DNA of 32,579 bases from Microcaldota archaeon. GTDB lineage: Archaea; Micrarchaeota; Micrarchaeia; Micrarchaeales; Micrarchaeaceae. Positions 1 to 8,182 of this stretch are shown here, piece by piece (position 1 is the first letter of the stretch; each line of letters starts with the position of its first letter). Location: the NCBI GenBank assembly GCA_021848125.1, contig JAJZMY010000018.1:1-32579 (forward strand), written 5' to 3'. Both the position numbers and the translations under genes were made by a program. The notes below the pieces were generated by a model, which saw nothing but the letters and a program-made list of their open reading frames with translations, made no database searches and was not told the origin of the DNA.

Positions 1-53
1 TTGAAAGATTAGATAGGAGAGAATTCATATTTAGGCCTGAAGAATTGGAATAA
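1..53 (+). CDS. nuoI: C-terminal end of a probable NuoI (partial)
   Basis: Only the last 16 complete codons lie in the window (reading frame from base 3, stop TAA at 51-53). They end in RREFIFRPEELE, which resembles the tail of the 2x[4Fe-4S] ferredoxin-like complex I subunit NuoI. That subunit normally precedes nuoJ, which starts 8 bases downstream here. No cluster-binding cysteines fall inside the window, so the name rests on the short tail plus gene order. Confidence 0.5.
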   Translation, partial: ERLDRREFIFRPEELE

Positions 54-60
54 TGATTTT

Positions 61-549
61 ATGATTATTGAAATATTTTTATTAACAATAATTCTTATAG
101 TTACTATTTTATCATTTTTAATTTTTCTATTTAAAAACATACTATATATTATTATTTCATTGTCTTTTTTATTTATATTTAATTCAATACTGTTTCTTTT
201 TTTGAATCAGCCTTTATTGGCAGTAATTCAACTGCTTATCACAATAGGTGGGATATCCACATATATGTTTATTGGTATTTCATCAGCTGAACTGCCTGAT
301 TTTAAATTCACTAATTTTACAAAATTTTTATTATTTGCGTTTTTAATATTTATTATTATAGTTTATCCTTTAAAATCTATTATATTTGCAAACAATAGCC
401 AAAATATTCTTTCAAGTCAGATAATAGCAAATAATTTGTCAGTGCAGATACCAAATTTTTATATAATTGCAATTGTTTTATTTGGTATATCAATTGCATC
501 AATATTATTATTAAAAGAATTGAATAATAAACAAAACAATGAAAAATAA
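61..549 (+). CDS. nuoJ: Complex I membrane subunit NuoJ
   Basis: This is a 162-residue, very hydrophobic protein with about five membrane helices. The family hallmark is the segment around residues 55-70 (AVIQLLITIGGISTYMF), matching the NuoJ helix that carries a pi-bulge near the quinone/proton coupling region. Length is near that of bacterial NuoJ, so the split into two NuoJ genes seen in some archaea does not apply. It is followed 6 bases later by nuoK in the usual order. The ATG at 61 has GAT exactly three bases upstream, the start signal shared with many genes here; an ATG at 53 gives only three codons. Family-level assignment is firm from sequence plus order. Confidence 0.9.
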   Translation: MIIEIFLLTIILIVTILSFLIFLFKNILYIIISLSFLFIFNSILFLFLNQPLLAVIQLLITIGGISTYMFIGISSAELPDFKFTNFTKFLLFAFLIFIIIVYPLKSIIFANNSQNILSSQIIANNLSVQIPNFYIIAIVLFGISIASILLLKELNNKQNNEK

Positions 550-555
550 CAAATT

Positions 556-861
556 ATGGTTTTTATGATTTTATTATTTATTTTAATTAGTTTTATTTTA
601 TTTTCAATAGGCATAAGCGGGATTGCATTTTCAAGACATTTTATATTAATGATAATTTCAGTTGAAATAATATTTGTCGCAAGTTCTCTGCTTGCTGTAA
701 GTTTTTTTACATATTTAATTTTAGGAAATATAATTTTATTGCTTTTAGCAATATGGTCTGTTGCAGCTATTGAAATAATAACATTAATAATTTTTTATAG
801 ATATATGTCAAAAGTAAAAGTTAGCCTAGATGTTTCAAAATTATCAAAATTAAAAAATTAG
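556..861 (+). CDS. nuoK: Complex I membrane subunit NuoK
   Basis: This 101-residue protein has three predicted membrane helices and the standard NuoK length. The two membrane glutamates essential in NuoK are visible as E37 (ISVEIIF) and E73 (AAIEIIT), matching E36 and E72 of the E. coli protein. The start at 556 is preferred over the in-frame ATG at 565 because it reproduces this spacing. It lies between nuoJ and nuoL in the canonical order and probably shares their transcript. Proton-path residues appear intact here, unlike in the downstream antiporter-like subunits. Confidence 0.93.
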   Translation: MVFMILLFILISFILFSIGISGIAFSRHFILMIISVEIIFVASSLLAVSFFTYLILGNIILLLLAIWSVAAIEIITLIIFYRYMSKVKVSLDVSKLSKLKN

Positions 862-889
862 AAAACATTAAAAATATTAAAAAGATAAA

Positions 890-2683
890 ATGTTTGTTTT
901 TCCATTATATATTTTAGTTCCATTGCTAATTGCGTCATTAATTGCTGTAATAAATAATTTTAAAAATTCCAAATTAATGTCCTATATCTCATTGATATCA
1001 GTATTAATTTCATTTCTTATTACACTTTTTGTTATTATTCAGCCAGGAAATATTTATACAATAAATTGGTTTAATTTTAATAATTTTAGTTTTAATTTTG
1101 TAATTTCAACATTTTTTCTAAATAAGCTTTTGCTGTTTCTTGTAAGCCTTATTTCTATTTTAATATTTATTTATTCAATTGGATTTATCAATGTTCCAAG
1201 CGAACAAAACAGATATTATTTTGAAATGTTAATTTTTACATCAGCAATGATGCTATTTTCAATTTCAGCCAATTTCATCTCTTTGATTATTGGATGGGAA
1301 TTATTAGGAATTACAAGTTATCTATTAATTGGATTTTGGTACCATAAGGAAAAACCACCAGATGCAGCAAGAAAAGCAATAACAACAATATTGATTGGTG
1401 ATATCTCGATGCTAGTTTCAATTGTAATTTTTTTTAATTTATACCATACCCTGAATTTTTATACAATTATTAATTCACCTATTCAACCATTATTATCAGT
1501 TCCATTAATCTTTTTATTAATTGCTATTTTTACAAAATCAGCGCAATTTCCATTTACTAACTGGCTGTCACCTGCAATGGAAGGGCCGACACCAGTTTCA
1601 GCATTCCTGCATTCTTCAACAATGGTAAAAGCAGGTGTATTTTTAATTATCATCTTACTGCCCTTATTCATAAAATCTCATCTGCTCTATCTAATTCTGT
1701 TTATTGGTTTAATAACAAGTATTATAGGGGCAACAAATGCCCTTGCAGAAAACCATATTAAAAAAATAATTGCATATTCAACAATTGAGGATTTAGGATT
1801 AATGATGGTTGCCTTAGGCTTAAATGCATTGTATGCTGCATTGGCATTATTTATTGTTCAAACTTTCTATAAGTCATTATTATTTTTATCCTCTGGCTAT
1901 ATTATGAAATCACATGATGAAAAATCCGATATTCATAGGCTCAGTATAAATTCAAAGCTTATTTTAATTTCATTATTTATTGGTTCAGCTTCTTTAGCCG
2001 GCTTATTTCCATTTAGTGGATTTTTTGGAAAAATCAGCCTGGATATTTTTGCAAGTTCTAATTTAATAGTATATTTAATTTTAGTATTAATAGATTTTCT
2101 TAGTGCTTTATATATTTTCAGATGGCTATTCATAATGCAAAAACCAAAAACTCAGAAGCATAAAGCTATGATAAGTTTTTCATCATTTTCAATGAAATTT
2201 GCAATATTTCTAAATTTAATTTTGCTTTTAAGCAGCTCATTTCTTTTTATTTTTGCACTAAATTATATTTTTCCAGCAAATATCTTAAAAATTGATTATA
2301 TGTCCTATTTAAAGGATGAAATCATATCAACAATTTTGATTTTAGTCGCTATTTTCACAACATATTTTTACTATAAATCAAAATCAATGGATTATTTAAT
2401 TAAAAAAGAAAAAAATGCAAATAAAAGTATAGCCCATAAATTTTTTTATAATAATGTTTTTATTTGGCTGGTATATTCATTGGCATATAATTTTATTTTA
2501 GCAATTTCAAACATTATGTATTATTTTGATAAATTATTTAATGAGCTGATTTATTATTTTGCATTAATTTTCATAAAGATCGGCAATGTTTTAAAACGTC
2601 TTGAAAATGGGCAAATTAATACATATATTTTATTTTTTGCTCTAGGACTGATTTTCCTTATTTTATTTTTTATTATTAAGTGA
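890..2683 (+). CDS. nuoL: Complex I antiporter-like subunit NuoL
   Basis: A 597-residue multi-helix membrane protein close to the usual NuoL length. Hallmarks are GWELLGITSYLLIGFW (E137, equivalent to E. coli E144), KSAQFPFTNWLSPAMEGPTP (K216, equivalent to K229) and the FLHSSTMVKAGV helix with H241. The tail contains LENGQINTYILFFALG, like the end of NuoL after its long lateral helix. The family pattern HLMTHAFFKALLFL reads FIVQTFYKSLLFL at 321-333, so both histidines of TM11 are lost while K328 remains. The NRxGD motif reads ILIGD at 167-171. The start is supported by GAT three bases upstream of the ATG. The stop is 6 bases before nuoM. Confidence 0.95.
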   Translation: MFVFPLYILVPLLIASLIAVINNFKNSKLMSYISLISVLISFLITLFVIIQPGNIYTINWFNFNNFSFNFVISTFFLNKLLLFLVSLISILIFIYSIGFINVPSEQNRYYFEMLIFTSAMMLFSISANFISLIIGWELLGITSYLLIGFWYHKEKPPDAARKAITTILIGDISMLVSIVIFFNLYHTLNFYTIINSPIQPLLSVPLIFLLIAIFTKSAQFPFTNWLSPAMEGPTPVSAFLHSSTMVKAGVFLIIILLPLFIKSHLLYLILFIGLITSIIGATNALAENHIKKIIAYSTIEDLGLMMVALGLNALYAALALFIVQTFYKSLLFLSSGYIMKSHDEKSDIHRLSINSKLILISLFIGSASLAGLFPFSGFFGKISLDIFASSNLIVYLILVLIDFLSALYIFRWLFIMQKPKTQKHKAMISFSSFSMKFAIFLNLILLLSSSFLFIFALNYIFPANILKIDYMSYLKDEIISTILILVAIFTTYFYYKSKSMDYLIKKEKNANKSIAHKFFYNNVFIWLVYSLAYNFILAISNIMYYFDKLFNELIYYFALIFIKIGNVLKRLENGQINTYILFFALGLIFLILFFIIK

Positions 2684-2689
2684 GATTAA

Positions 2690-4138
2690 ATGTTAATATT
2701 AAATCAACTAATATCGCAATTTTTATCAAATATCTTAGATATATGTATTCTAATTCCAGCTATTGCCATTATTTTTATTGCACTTTTGAAAGAAAAACAC
2801 AGCAGGCAAATCAGTATTTTATCAACAGGGCTGGTTTTGGCAATTTCTTTATTTTTGCTTATTTATTTTTATAAAATTGGAAATGTTAATATAACTAATT
2901 CAATTTTGTTTATTAAATCATTAAATATAAATTTTAATTTAGGCCTAAATCCAATATCATTTGTTTTATTCCTGATGGCTAATATTATTTTGTTTGCAAC
3001 TGCATTGGCCGGAAACGTACATAGAGCAGAGCAAAAGCTATCAAGTTTTCTTATTATTTTATTTCAAATATCAGGTATTGGTTTATTTCTTTCATTAAAT
3101 CTCTTCATATTCTTTATTTTTTGGGATATTGGTGTAATATCTTTATTTTTTATGATTAATATTCTCGGATCTCCAAATAGAAGAACAGCATCAATGAAAT
3201 TTTTAATATATGAAATTTTTGCAAGTTCATTGCTTTTGTTTGGCATTCTAATAATATATTTCTATACACCAATTCATTCATTTAATATTCAAAAAATAAT
3301 TACTAATTCAAATTTAATACCAGCAAATATACAATTGGTTATTTTTGTTTTATTGCTAATTGCATTTGCAATAAATTTACCAGTCTTTCCATTTCATTCA
3401 TGGCTTCCAGATGCCCATACTGAAGCGCCAACTCAGGGATCAATGCTTTTATCAGGAATATTAACAAAGTTTGGTGGATTTGGGATAATATTATTGTTTG
3501 AAATGCTGCCAATCTTTAAATTATATAGTAATTATATTGCAATAGCAGCAATTGTCTCAATATTTTATTCTGTTTTTGTTCTAATGAAACAAGACGATAT
3601 AAAAAGAGTTATTGCATATTCAACAATAACTGAAATGGGAATTGTATTATTTGGAATTTCTGAATTGAATAATTTTGGATTATTTGGAAGCATATATGCA
3701 ATGCTCAGCCACGGATTAATAATTGCATTAATGTTTCTGATTGCAGGATCTATTGAATTGATATATGGTACAAGAAGCATCAAAGTTTTAAAAGGAATTG
3801 TTAAAAATGCAAGATTGTCAGCATATTGTTTTTTGATTGGGACATTTGCAATAGTTGGAATGCCATTAACAACTGCATTTATTGCTGATTTATTGATTTT
3901 TATTGGTGCAATACAATCTTTTGGCTTATATGGTATTATTCCATTATTTGCAATATTGCTATTAGGTGCATTCATGTATTTTATAATTAACAAGTCTTTT
4001 CTATCCACTAAAAAATATTCAAAGAATATTGATTTTATTAGAATAGAGCAAAAATTCGTATATTTTATTTTATTGTTTTTTATATTTTTATTTGGTATTT
4101 TTCCATTTATAATATTAAAATTACTGAATCCAATATAA
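2690..4138 (+). CDS. nuoM: Complex I antiporter-like subunit NuoM
   Basis: A 482-residue membrane protein. The diagnostic NuoM stretch is PFHSWLPDAHTEAPTQGSM (235-252), followed by GILTKFGGFG with K260 (E. coli K265). Departures from the family at charge-relay positions are plain. The TM5 glutamate of FWE is D146 (FWDIG), the TM7 lysine of AFAVKMP is N229 (AFAINLP), and the TM12 glutamate is D400 (AFIADLL). H341 in the ML-SHGL segment is kept. The ATG at 2690 has GAT at -6 to -4. Gene order and length place it in the proton-pumping membrane arm. Whether the changes alter pumping is unknown. Confidence 0.95.
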   Translation: MLILNQLISQFLSNILDICILIPAIAIIFIALLKEKHSRQISILSTGLVLAISLFLLIYFYKIGNVNITNSILFIKSLNINFNLGLNPISFVLFLMANIILFATALAGNVHRAEQKLSSFLIILFQISGIGLFLSLNLFIFFIFWDIGVISLFFMINILGSPNRRTASMKFLIYEIFASSLLLFGILIIYFYTPIHSFNIQKIITNSNLIPANIQLVIFVLLLIAFAINLPVFPFHSWLPDAHTEAPTQGSMLLSGILTKFGGFGIILLFEMLPIFKLYSNYIAIAAIVSIFYSVFVLMKQDDIKRVIAYSTITEMGIVLFGISELNNFGLFGSIYAMLSHGLIIALMFLIAGSIELIYGTRSIKVLKGIVKNARLSAYCFLIGTFAIVGMPLTTAFIADLLIFIGAIQSFGLYGIIPLFAILLLGAFMYFIINKSFLSTKKYSKNIDFIRIEQKFVYFILLFFIFLFGIFPFIILKLLNPI

Positions 4139-4159
4139 ATATAATTAAAAAATGATTAA

Positions 4160-5548
4160 ATGCCCATTATAAATATTTCTGATTTTATTTTAATTATTTT
4201 ATCATTAATTTTTATATATAGTTTATTCTCGATTTTTAATAAAAATAAAAAAATTAATTTTATTATAATGCTTTTATTATTATTGTCATTAATATTAGTA
4301 TCATCTTATTTATTTTTATTAAGCACTAATATACTTATATTAAATTTATTTCATATATTTAGATTTTCATTATTTTTTATAAGTTTTTTCTCATTTTTAT
4401 TTATTCTTATATTAATATTGTCTTTTGAAAAAGAAACACAGTATTTTTATACATTATTGAGCCTAGTTATTATAGGTGTTTTGCTCATTCCAATTGCAAA
4501 TTCTTTAATTACAATATTTCTTGCACTTGAATTGATTTCAATTTCAACTAGTTTTTTAATACTAAGTAAAAATGAATATAAATTAGAGTCAGCGGTCAAA
4601 CTATTTTTACTAAGTGCAATATCAATATCAATATTTGCATTTGCAATTGTTTTAATATTTCCTTATAATGCACAATTAACCTTGACAAATATTATAAACA
4701 ATAATATAATTAGCAGCAATTATTTTATAGAATTAGCATTAATTTTATTTATTGTTGCGCTAGGATTTGAATCAGCATTATTTCCATTCAATTTTTGGGT
4801 TCCTGATGTTTATCAAGCTTCTGAATCAAATATAACTGCATTAATCTCAGGAATCAATAAATCAGTAGCCTTTGTTGCAATAATTTTAGTTTTATTTATT
4901 GTTTTTATTTCATATAAACAGCTTTTTTCAACAATTTTGTCTGTTTTGGCAATATTAACAATGTTTTTTGGAAATTTAATTGCATTGGTCCAAAAGAACA
5001 TAAAAAGACTTCTTGCTTATTCATCAATATCCCAAGCAGGATATATTTTAATTGGTATTGCAACATTAACACAATATGGACTTCAGGCATCAATTTTTCA
5101 AATCTTTGCACATGCGTTTATGATAATCGGCGCGTTTTCAATAATTTTTTGGCTTCAAAAACAGCACAATTTAAATACAATTAGTGATTATAAAGGATTA
5201 AGTTCAAGAAATAATTTTGCAGCAATATCTCTAACAATATTAATGCTGTCAATGGCTGGTATTCCACCTCTCCTCGGATTTTATGGAAAATTTTTATTGT
5301 TTTCAAGTGCAATAAATGCAAATATGCTGTTATTAGCCCTTATTGGAATTTTAAATAGTTTTATTTCTATTTATTATTATGGGAAAGTAATAACAGCTAT
5401 GTATAGAAAAACAAGAGCAAAAATAATAAGTTTTGATAAACAAGCGCTTATTGTGGCAAGCGTATGTGTATTTATAATAATTAGCCTTGGTATTTATCCA
5501 CAGCCTTTAATCCACATAACGCAAATTATAAGTAGTACAATTTTATAA
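4160..5548 (+). CDS. nuoN: Complex I antiporter-like subunit NuoN
   Basis: A 462-residue membrane protein, typical NuoN length, last gene of the nuo run. Hallmarks are FPFNFWVPDVYQASESNITA (about 208-227), LALELISI with E124 (E. coli E133), GINKSVAF with K234 (K247) and GIPPLLGFYGKF with K377 (K395). The TM7 lysine of the family motif (FK before the PFH-W segment) is E204 here (GFESALFPFNFW), and the PFH histidine is Asn. The start follows GATTAA directly before ATG. The convergent phosphoesterase gene begins its stop 29 bases downstream, so the nuo transcript probably ends in 5549-5576. Confidence 0.94.
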   Translation: MPIINISDFILIILSLIFIYSLFSIFNKNKKINFIIMLLLLLSLILVSSYLFLLSTNILILNLFHIFRFSLFFISFFSFLFILILILSFEKETQYFYTLLSLVIIGVLLIPIANSLITIFLALELISISTSFLILSKNEYKLESAVKLFLLSAISISIFAFAIVLIFPYNAQLTLTNIINNNIISSNYFIELALILFIVALGFESALFPFNFWVPDVYQASESNITALISGINKSVAFVAIILVLFIVFISYKQLFSTILSVLAILTMFFGNLIALVQKNIKRLLAYSSISQAGYILIGIATLTQYGLQASIFQIFAHAFMIIGAFSIIFWLQKQHNLNTISDYKGLSSRNNFAAISLTILMLSMAGIPPLLGFYGKFLLFSSAINANMLLLALIGILNSFISIYYYGKVITAMYRKTRAKIISFDKQALIVASVCVFIIISLGIYPQPLIHITQIISSTIL

Positions 5549-5576
5549 TAAATTAAAGATTGGTATTAATTATGTC

Positions 5577-6215
5577 CTATAATTTTACAATTTTGAAATT
5601 TTTGAAAATAAAATTATTATGTTCAATAATAATATAACCATATGACCTTTGTTTTTCATAAATTATCTTATCCCTGCTTAAAGTGCCACAGACATATGTT
5701 TTATTGTTAATTTTTCCAAGATAATGAAGATGGCCAAAAAATAGATATTTAGAAAAAGATATTTTAAATTTTGTTCGAATTAACAGACTTAGAAATAAAA
5801 TAGCAAGTATGTCTAATTTAAAAGACTTGGATGTTTTTAAAATTGATTTTCCAATTGACTCTTGCCTTAAACTTGTTTCAAGATTTCCATGAAAAAATAC
5901 CATATTCCCTTTTTTTATTAAAAATTTATTTTTATTTGCCAAGTTCAGTTTATTTAAAAAAATTAAGGTTTTTTTCTCATCAGAAAATGAATAATCATTA
6001 TCCCCAACTATCGCATATACTGAATTTATTGGAATTAATTTTTTTACTTTATCAAAAAAAATTTCATATAATTCAACAATTGTTTTATTTGATTTTGAAT
6101 TGTCTATTGTATCTCCAAGTAGCATCAAATTATCTGGATTTTCTTTTTTTATAATATCAAATGCATCATTTTTCGAATTTGGATAATGAACATCAGATAA
6201 AATCAATAGTTTCAT
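5577..6215 (-). CDS. YfcE/MJ0936-type metallophosphoesterase
   Basis: This 212-residue protein is a calcineurin-like phosphodiesterase. Metal-binding motifs are SDVH (7-10), GDTID (34-38), GDND (71-74), FFHGN (H109) and GHLH (161-164). The third motif is normally GNHD or GNCD, whose Asn binds metal; Asp72 stands in that place here. Between H109 and GHLH there is a longer than usual segment with a hydrophobic run at about 134-146 (LDILAILFLSLLI), which may be a helix on a membrane or a partner surface. The ATG carries GAT three bases upstream. It is a single gene, convergent with nuoN and divergent from the transporter. The substrate cannot be read from sequence. Confidence 0.82.
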   Translation of the reverse strand: MKLLILSDVHYPNSKNDAFDIIKKENPDNLMLLGDTIDNSKSNKTIVELYEIFFDKVKKLIPINSVYAIVGDNDYSFSDEKKTLIFLNKLNLANKNKFLIKKGNMVFFHGNLETSLRQESIGKSILKTSKSFKLDILAILFLSLLIRTKFKISFSKYLFFGHLHYLGKINNKTYVCGTLSRDKIIYEKQRSYGYIIIEHNNFIFKNFKIVKL

Positions 6216-6276
6216 AACATCAATTAATTCATATTTTTTAATACATTTATTTATAAAATTAAATATCTAATTATTA

Positions 6277-6288
6277 AAAATATAAATA
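6277..6288 (+). promoter_or_regulatory. Candidate TATA box for the MFS transporter
   Basis: AAAATATAAATA sits about 20-28 bases before the ATG at 6305, the distance expected for an archaeal TATA box with a nearly leaderless transcript. The background is AT-rich, so the match is suggestive only. Confidence 0.35.
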
Positions 6289-6304
6289 ATAATTTTCAGA
6301 TTTT

Positions 6305-7501
6305 ATGATTTATAAACAAAATGAAATAAACAAGTCCTTTAAATATCTTCTAGTTTCACGTGCAATGAGAAGTATTGCCCTTATTTTTACAACACTTTCA
6401 TTACCTTTATATTTTAAAGCTCTTGGATATAAGCTAGAAATAATAGGAATTTTTTATTTTATAATTATTTTTATAAATGCATTTATTGCATTAAGCCTCG
6501 GCAATTTAGGAGATAGAATTGGTTTCAAAAAAATATTAATTATTGCTGAATTATTGCCTTTAATAGGATTGTTATTATTATCAACATCTACTACACTAAC
6601 TCTGATTTTAATTGCAGCTGTTTTATGTGGTGTTAGTGGCACTGCCGGCGGTGTAAGAGGCGCAATGTCTCCAGGATCAACTGCATTAATAGCAAGTAAT
6701 TGGAAAGATCAAAATATTAGAATTAATAAAATAGCAAAAATGAATTTAATTGCATCTTTATTTGCTGTTGTTGGCGGAATACTGCTTTCATCCCAAAATT
6801 TAATTGCATTAAGCCTCGGAGATATAAATGCATTCAAAATTCTTTATCTGCTTTCCTTTAGTTTTATTTTTATTTCAGTAATTAGTTTGTTTTTAGTTAA
6901 AGAAGTAAAAAGACCAAAGAAACAAGCAAAATTTATGAAAAAAGAGAGTACAAATTACTCATTACGAATTTTATTGCCAAATATAATTAATGGCGCTGGA
7001 ATTGGATTAGTAATGCCCCTCCTACCCTTATGGCTGGCATTAAAATATAATGCATCTGCTTTTATGATTGGATTAATATTCGCGCTATCGTATATAACTA
7101 CATCAATTGCATCCTATTCTGCTTCAAGAATAAAATATAAAAATAGCAGATATATTTTAAATTTTGCAACATATACAAGACTTTTTCAAGGCTTATCTCT
7201 TATTTTAATTGCGTTTATGCCATTCTTATGGATTGTTGCATTTTTATTAATTTTAAGAACGTTTATTGCTGGAATTGGAATGCCTTCACGAGCAGTAACA
7301 AATATTAAAAATATCAGTAATGAAGATTATGGCACAGCAACTACAATGCAGGGAATGGGGACTAGATTTTCGCAAACATCATCAGGATTATCTGGCTATC
7401 TAATGGAACTTAGTATGTCGTCGCCATTATTTATTGGTGGTATTTTACAGACAATCGGAGCTTTTGTTTATTTCAAATTAATAAAAGATCAGATTAAATA
7501 A
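6305..7501 (+). CDS. Major facilitator superfamily transporter
   Basis: A 398-residue protein with about twelve hydrophobic helices in two halves. The loop GNLGDRIGFKK (66-76) between helices 2 and 3 is the MFS signature motif A (G-x3-D-R-x-G-R/K-K). A charged central loop near 201-215 (KRPKKQAKFMKKES) divides the halves. The substrate is not predictable; the family includes drug, sugar and metabolite carriers. It is a single gene between the phosphoesterase and the ribosomal cluster. The start has GAT at -6 to -4 (CAGATTTTATG). Confidence 0.85.
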   Translation: MIYKQNEINKSFKYLLVSRAMRSIALIFTTLSLPLYFKALGYKLEIIGIFYFIIIFINAFIALSLGNLGDRIGFKKILIIAELLPLIGLLLLSTSTTLTLILIAAVLCGVSGTAGGVRGAMSPGSTALIASNWKDQNIRINKIAKMNLIASLFAVVGGILLSSQNLIALSLGDINAFKILYLLSFSFIFISVISLFLVKEVKRPKKQAKFMKKESTNYSLRILLPNIINGAGIGLVMPLLPLWLALKYNASAFMIGLIFALSYITTSIASYSASRIKYKNSRYILNFATYTRLFQGLSLILIAFMPFLWIVAFLLILRTFIAGIGMPSRAVTNIKNISNEDYGTATTMQGMGTRFSQTSSGLSGYLMELSMSSPLFIGGILQTIGAFVYFKLIKDQIK

Positions 7502-7629
7502 AATAAAATCAATATATTAATTTATAAATTTAATCAATTTTTATATTTTCGTCGCAGGATTTAAAACGAAACATTTATTAAACTGTTATTTAATAAATAA
7601 TAATAATTCTATTTATATTAAATAAAAAG

Positions 7630-7836
7630 GTGTTTTATATAAAAATTAAAGAAATCAAAAATTCAGATAGTAATGGTTTAATTTCAAAATTAAATGATCT
7701 TGAACTTGAACTATCAAAGGAAAAGCAGAAAATAAAATCAACAGGAGTTGCAAGTAAAGTTGTCAAATCAAGAGAAATCAGAAGAACAATTGCCAGAATA
7801 AAAACAATTCTTTCACAAAGAGGTGTAAGTGTCTAA
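7630..7836 (+). CDS. rpl29: 50S ribosomal protein L29
   Basis: A 68-residue protein matching archaeal L29: KIKEIKNSD at the N terminus, LELELSKEKQ in the first helix and SREIRRTIARIKTIL in the second. It binds 23S rRNA near the tunnel exit. The start is GTG at 7630; no ATG is available. The resulting N terminus (MFYIKIKEIK) has the same length as in haloarchaeal L29. An ATA codon at 7639, nine bases after the GTG, would give the more common MKIKEI start, but ATA initiation is rare. The stop shares one base with the next ATG (TAATG). L29 is here linked to aIF1 but not to S17 or Rpp29, unlike in many archaea. Confidence 0.93.
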   Translation: MFYIKIKEIKNSDSNGLISKLNDLELELSKEKQKIKSTGVASKVVKSREIRRTIARIKTILSQRGVSV

Positions 7837-8141
7837 TGCCAGATATATGTCCTAAATGCGGTCTTCCAAAAGATATATGTGTGTGTTCTGTATTGGATAA
7901 AGAAGGCGAAAATAAAATAAAAGTCTATTTAAGAAAAGTAAAATTTAAAAAAATGATTACAGTTGTTGACGGTATCGATAGTAGTGAAATTACAGAATTA
8001 ACAAAAAAACTTAAAAGAATGCTCGCATGTGGTGGCACTGTCAGAGATTTATCTATTGAATTACAAGGAGATCATAAAAAAGATGTTGTTAAAGCTCTTT
8101 TGAATATTGGATATAAAGAAATAAATATAGATGCAGTTTAA
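7836..8141 (+). CDS. Translation initiation factor aIF1 (SUI1 family) with zinc ribbon
   Basis: A 101-residue protein. Residues 5-17 (CPKCGLPKDICVC) form a small zinc knuckle with C5, C8, C15 and C17, as in methanococcal aIF1. The SUI1 domain follows, with ITVVDGID, LACGGTVRD and IELQGDHKKDV as signature segments. The factor acts on the small subunit in start-codon selection. It overlaps the L29 stop by one base (TAATG), and GAGGTG lies just upstream inside L29, so translation is probably coupled. This L29-aIF1 pair is an established archaeal arrangement. Confidence 0.95.
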   Translation: MPDICPKCGLPKDICVCSVLDKEGENKIKVYLRKVKFKKMITVVDGIDSSEITELTKKLKRMLACGGTVRDLSIELQGDHKKDVVKALLNIGYKEINIDAV

Positions 8142-8182
8142 TTTTATTTTTATTAATTTATAAATCAAATCTTCTGATTTCA

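Noticed and set aside
2680-2874. A 64-codon frame overlapping the start of nuoM
   Set aside because: Out of frame with the conserved NuoM N terminus and without any domain.
3565-4008. A 147-codon minus-strand frame inside nuoM
   Set aside because: It lies fully inside a clear NuoM gene and its product is a compositional shadow.
7639-7641. ATA as start codon of L29
   Set aside because: It gives a more typical N terminus, but ATA initiation is very rare and GTG at 7630 gives an acceptable archaeal L29.
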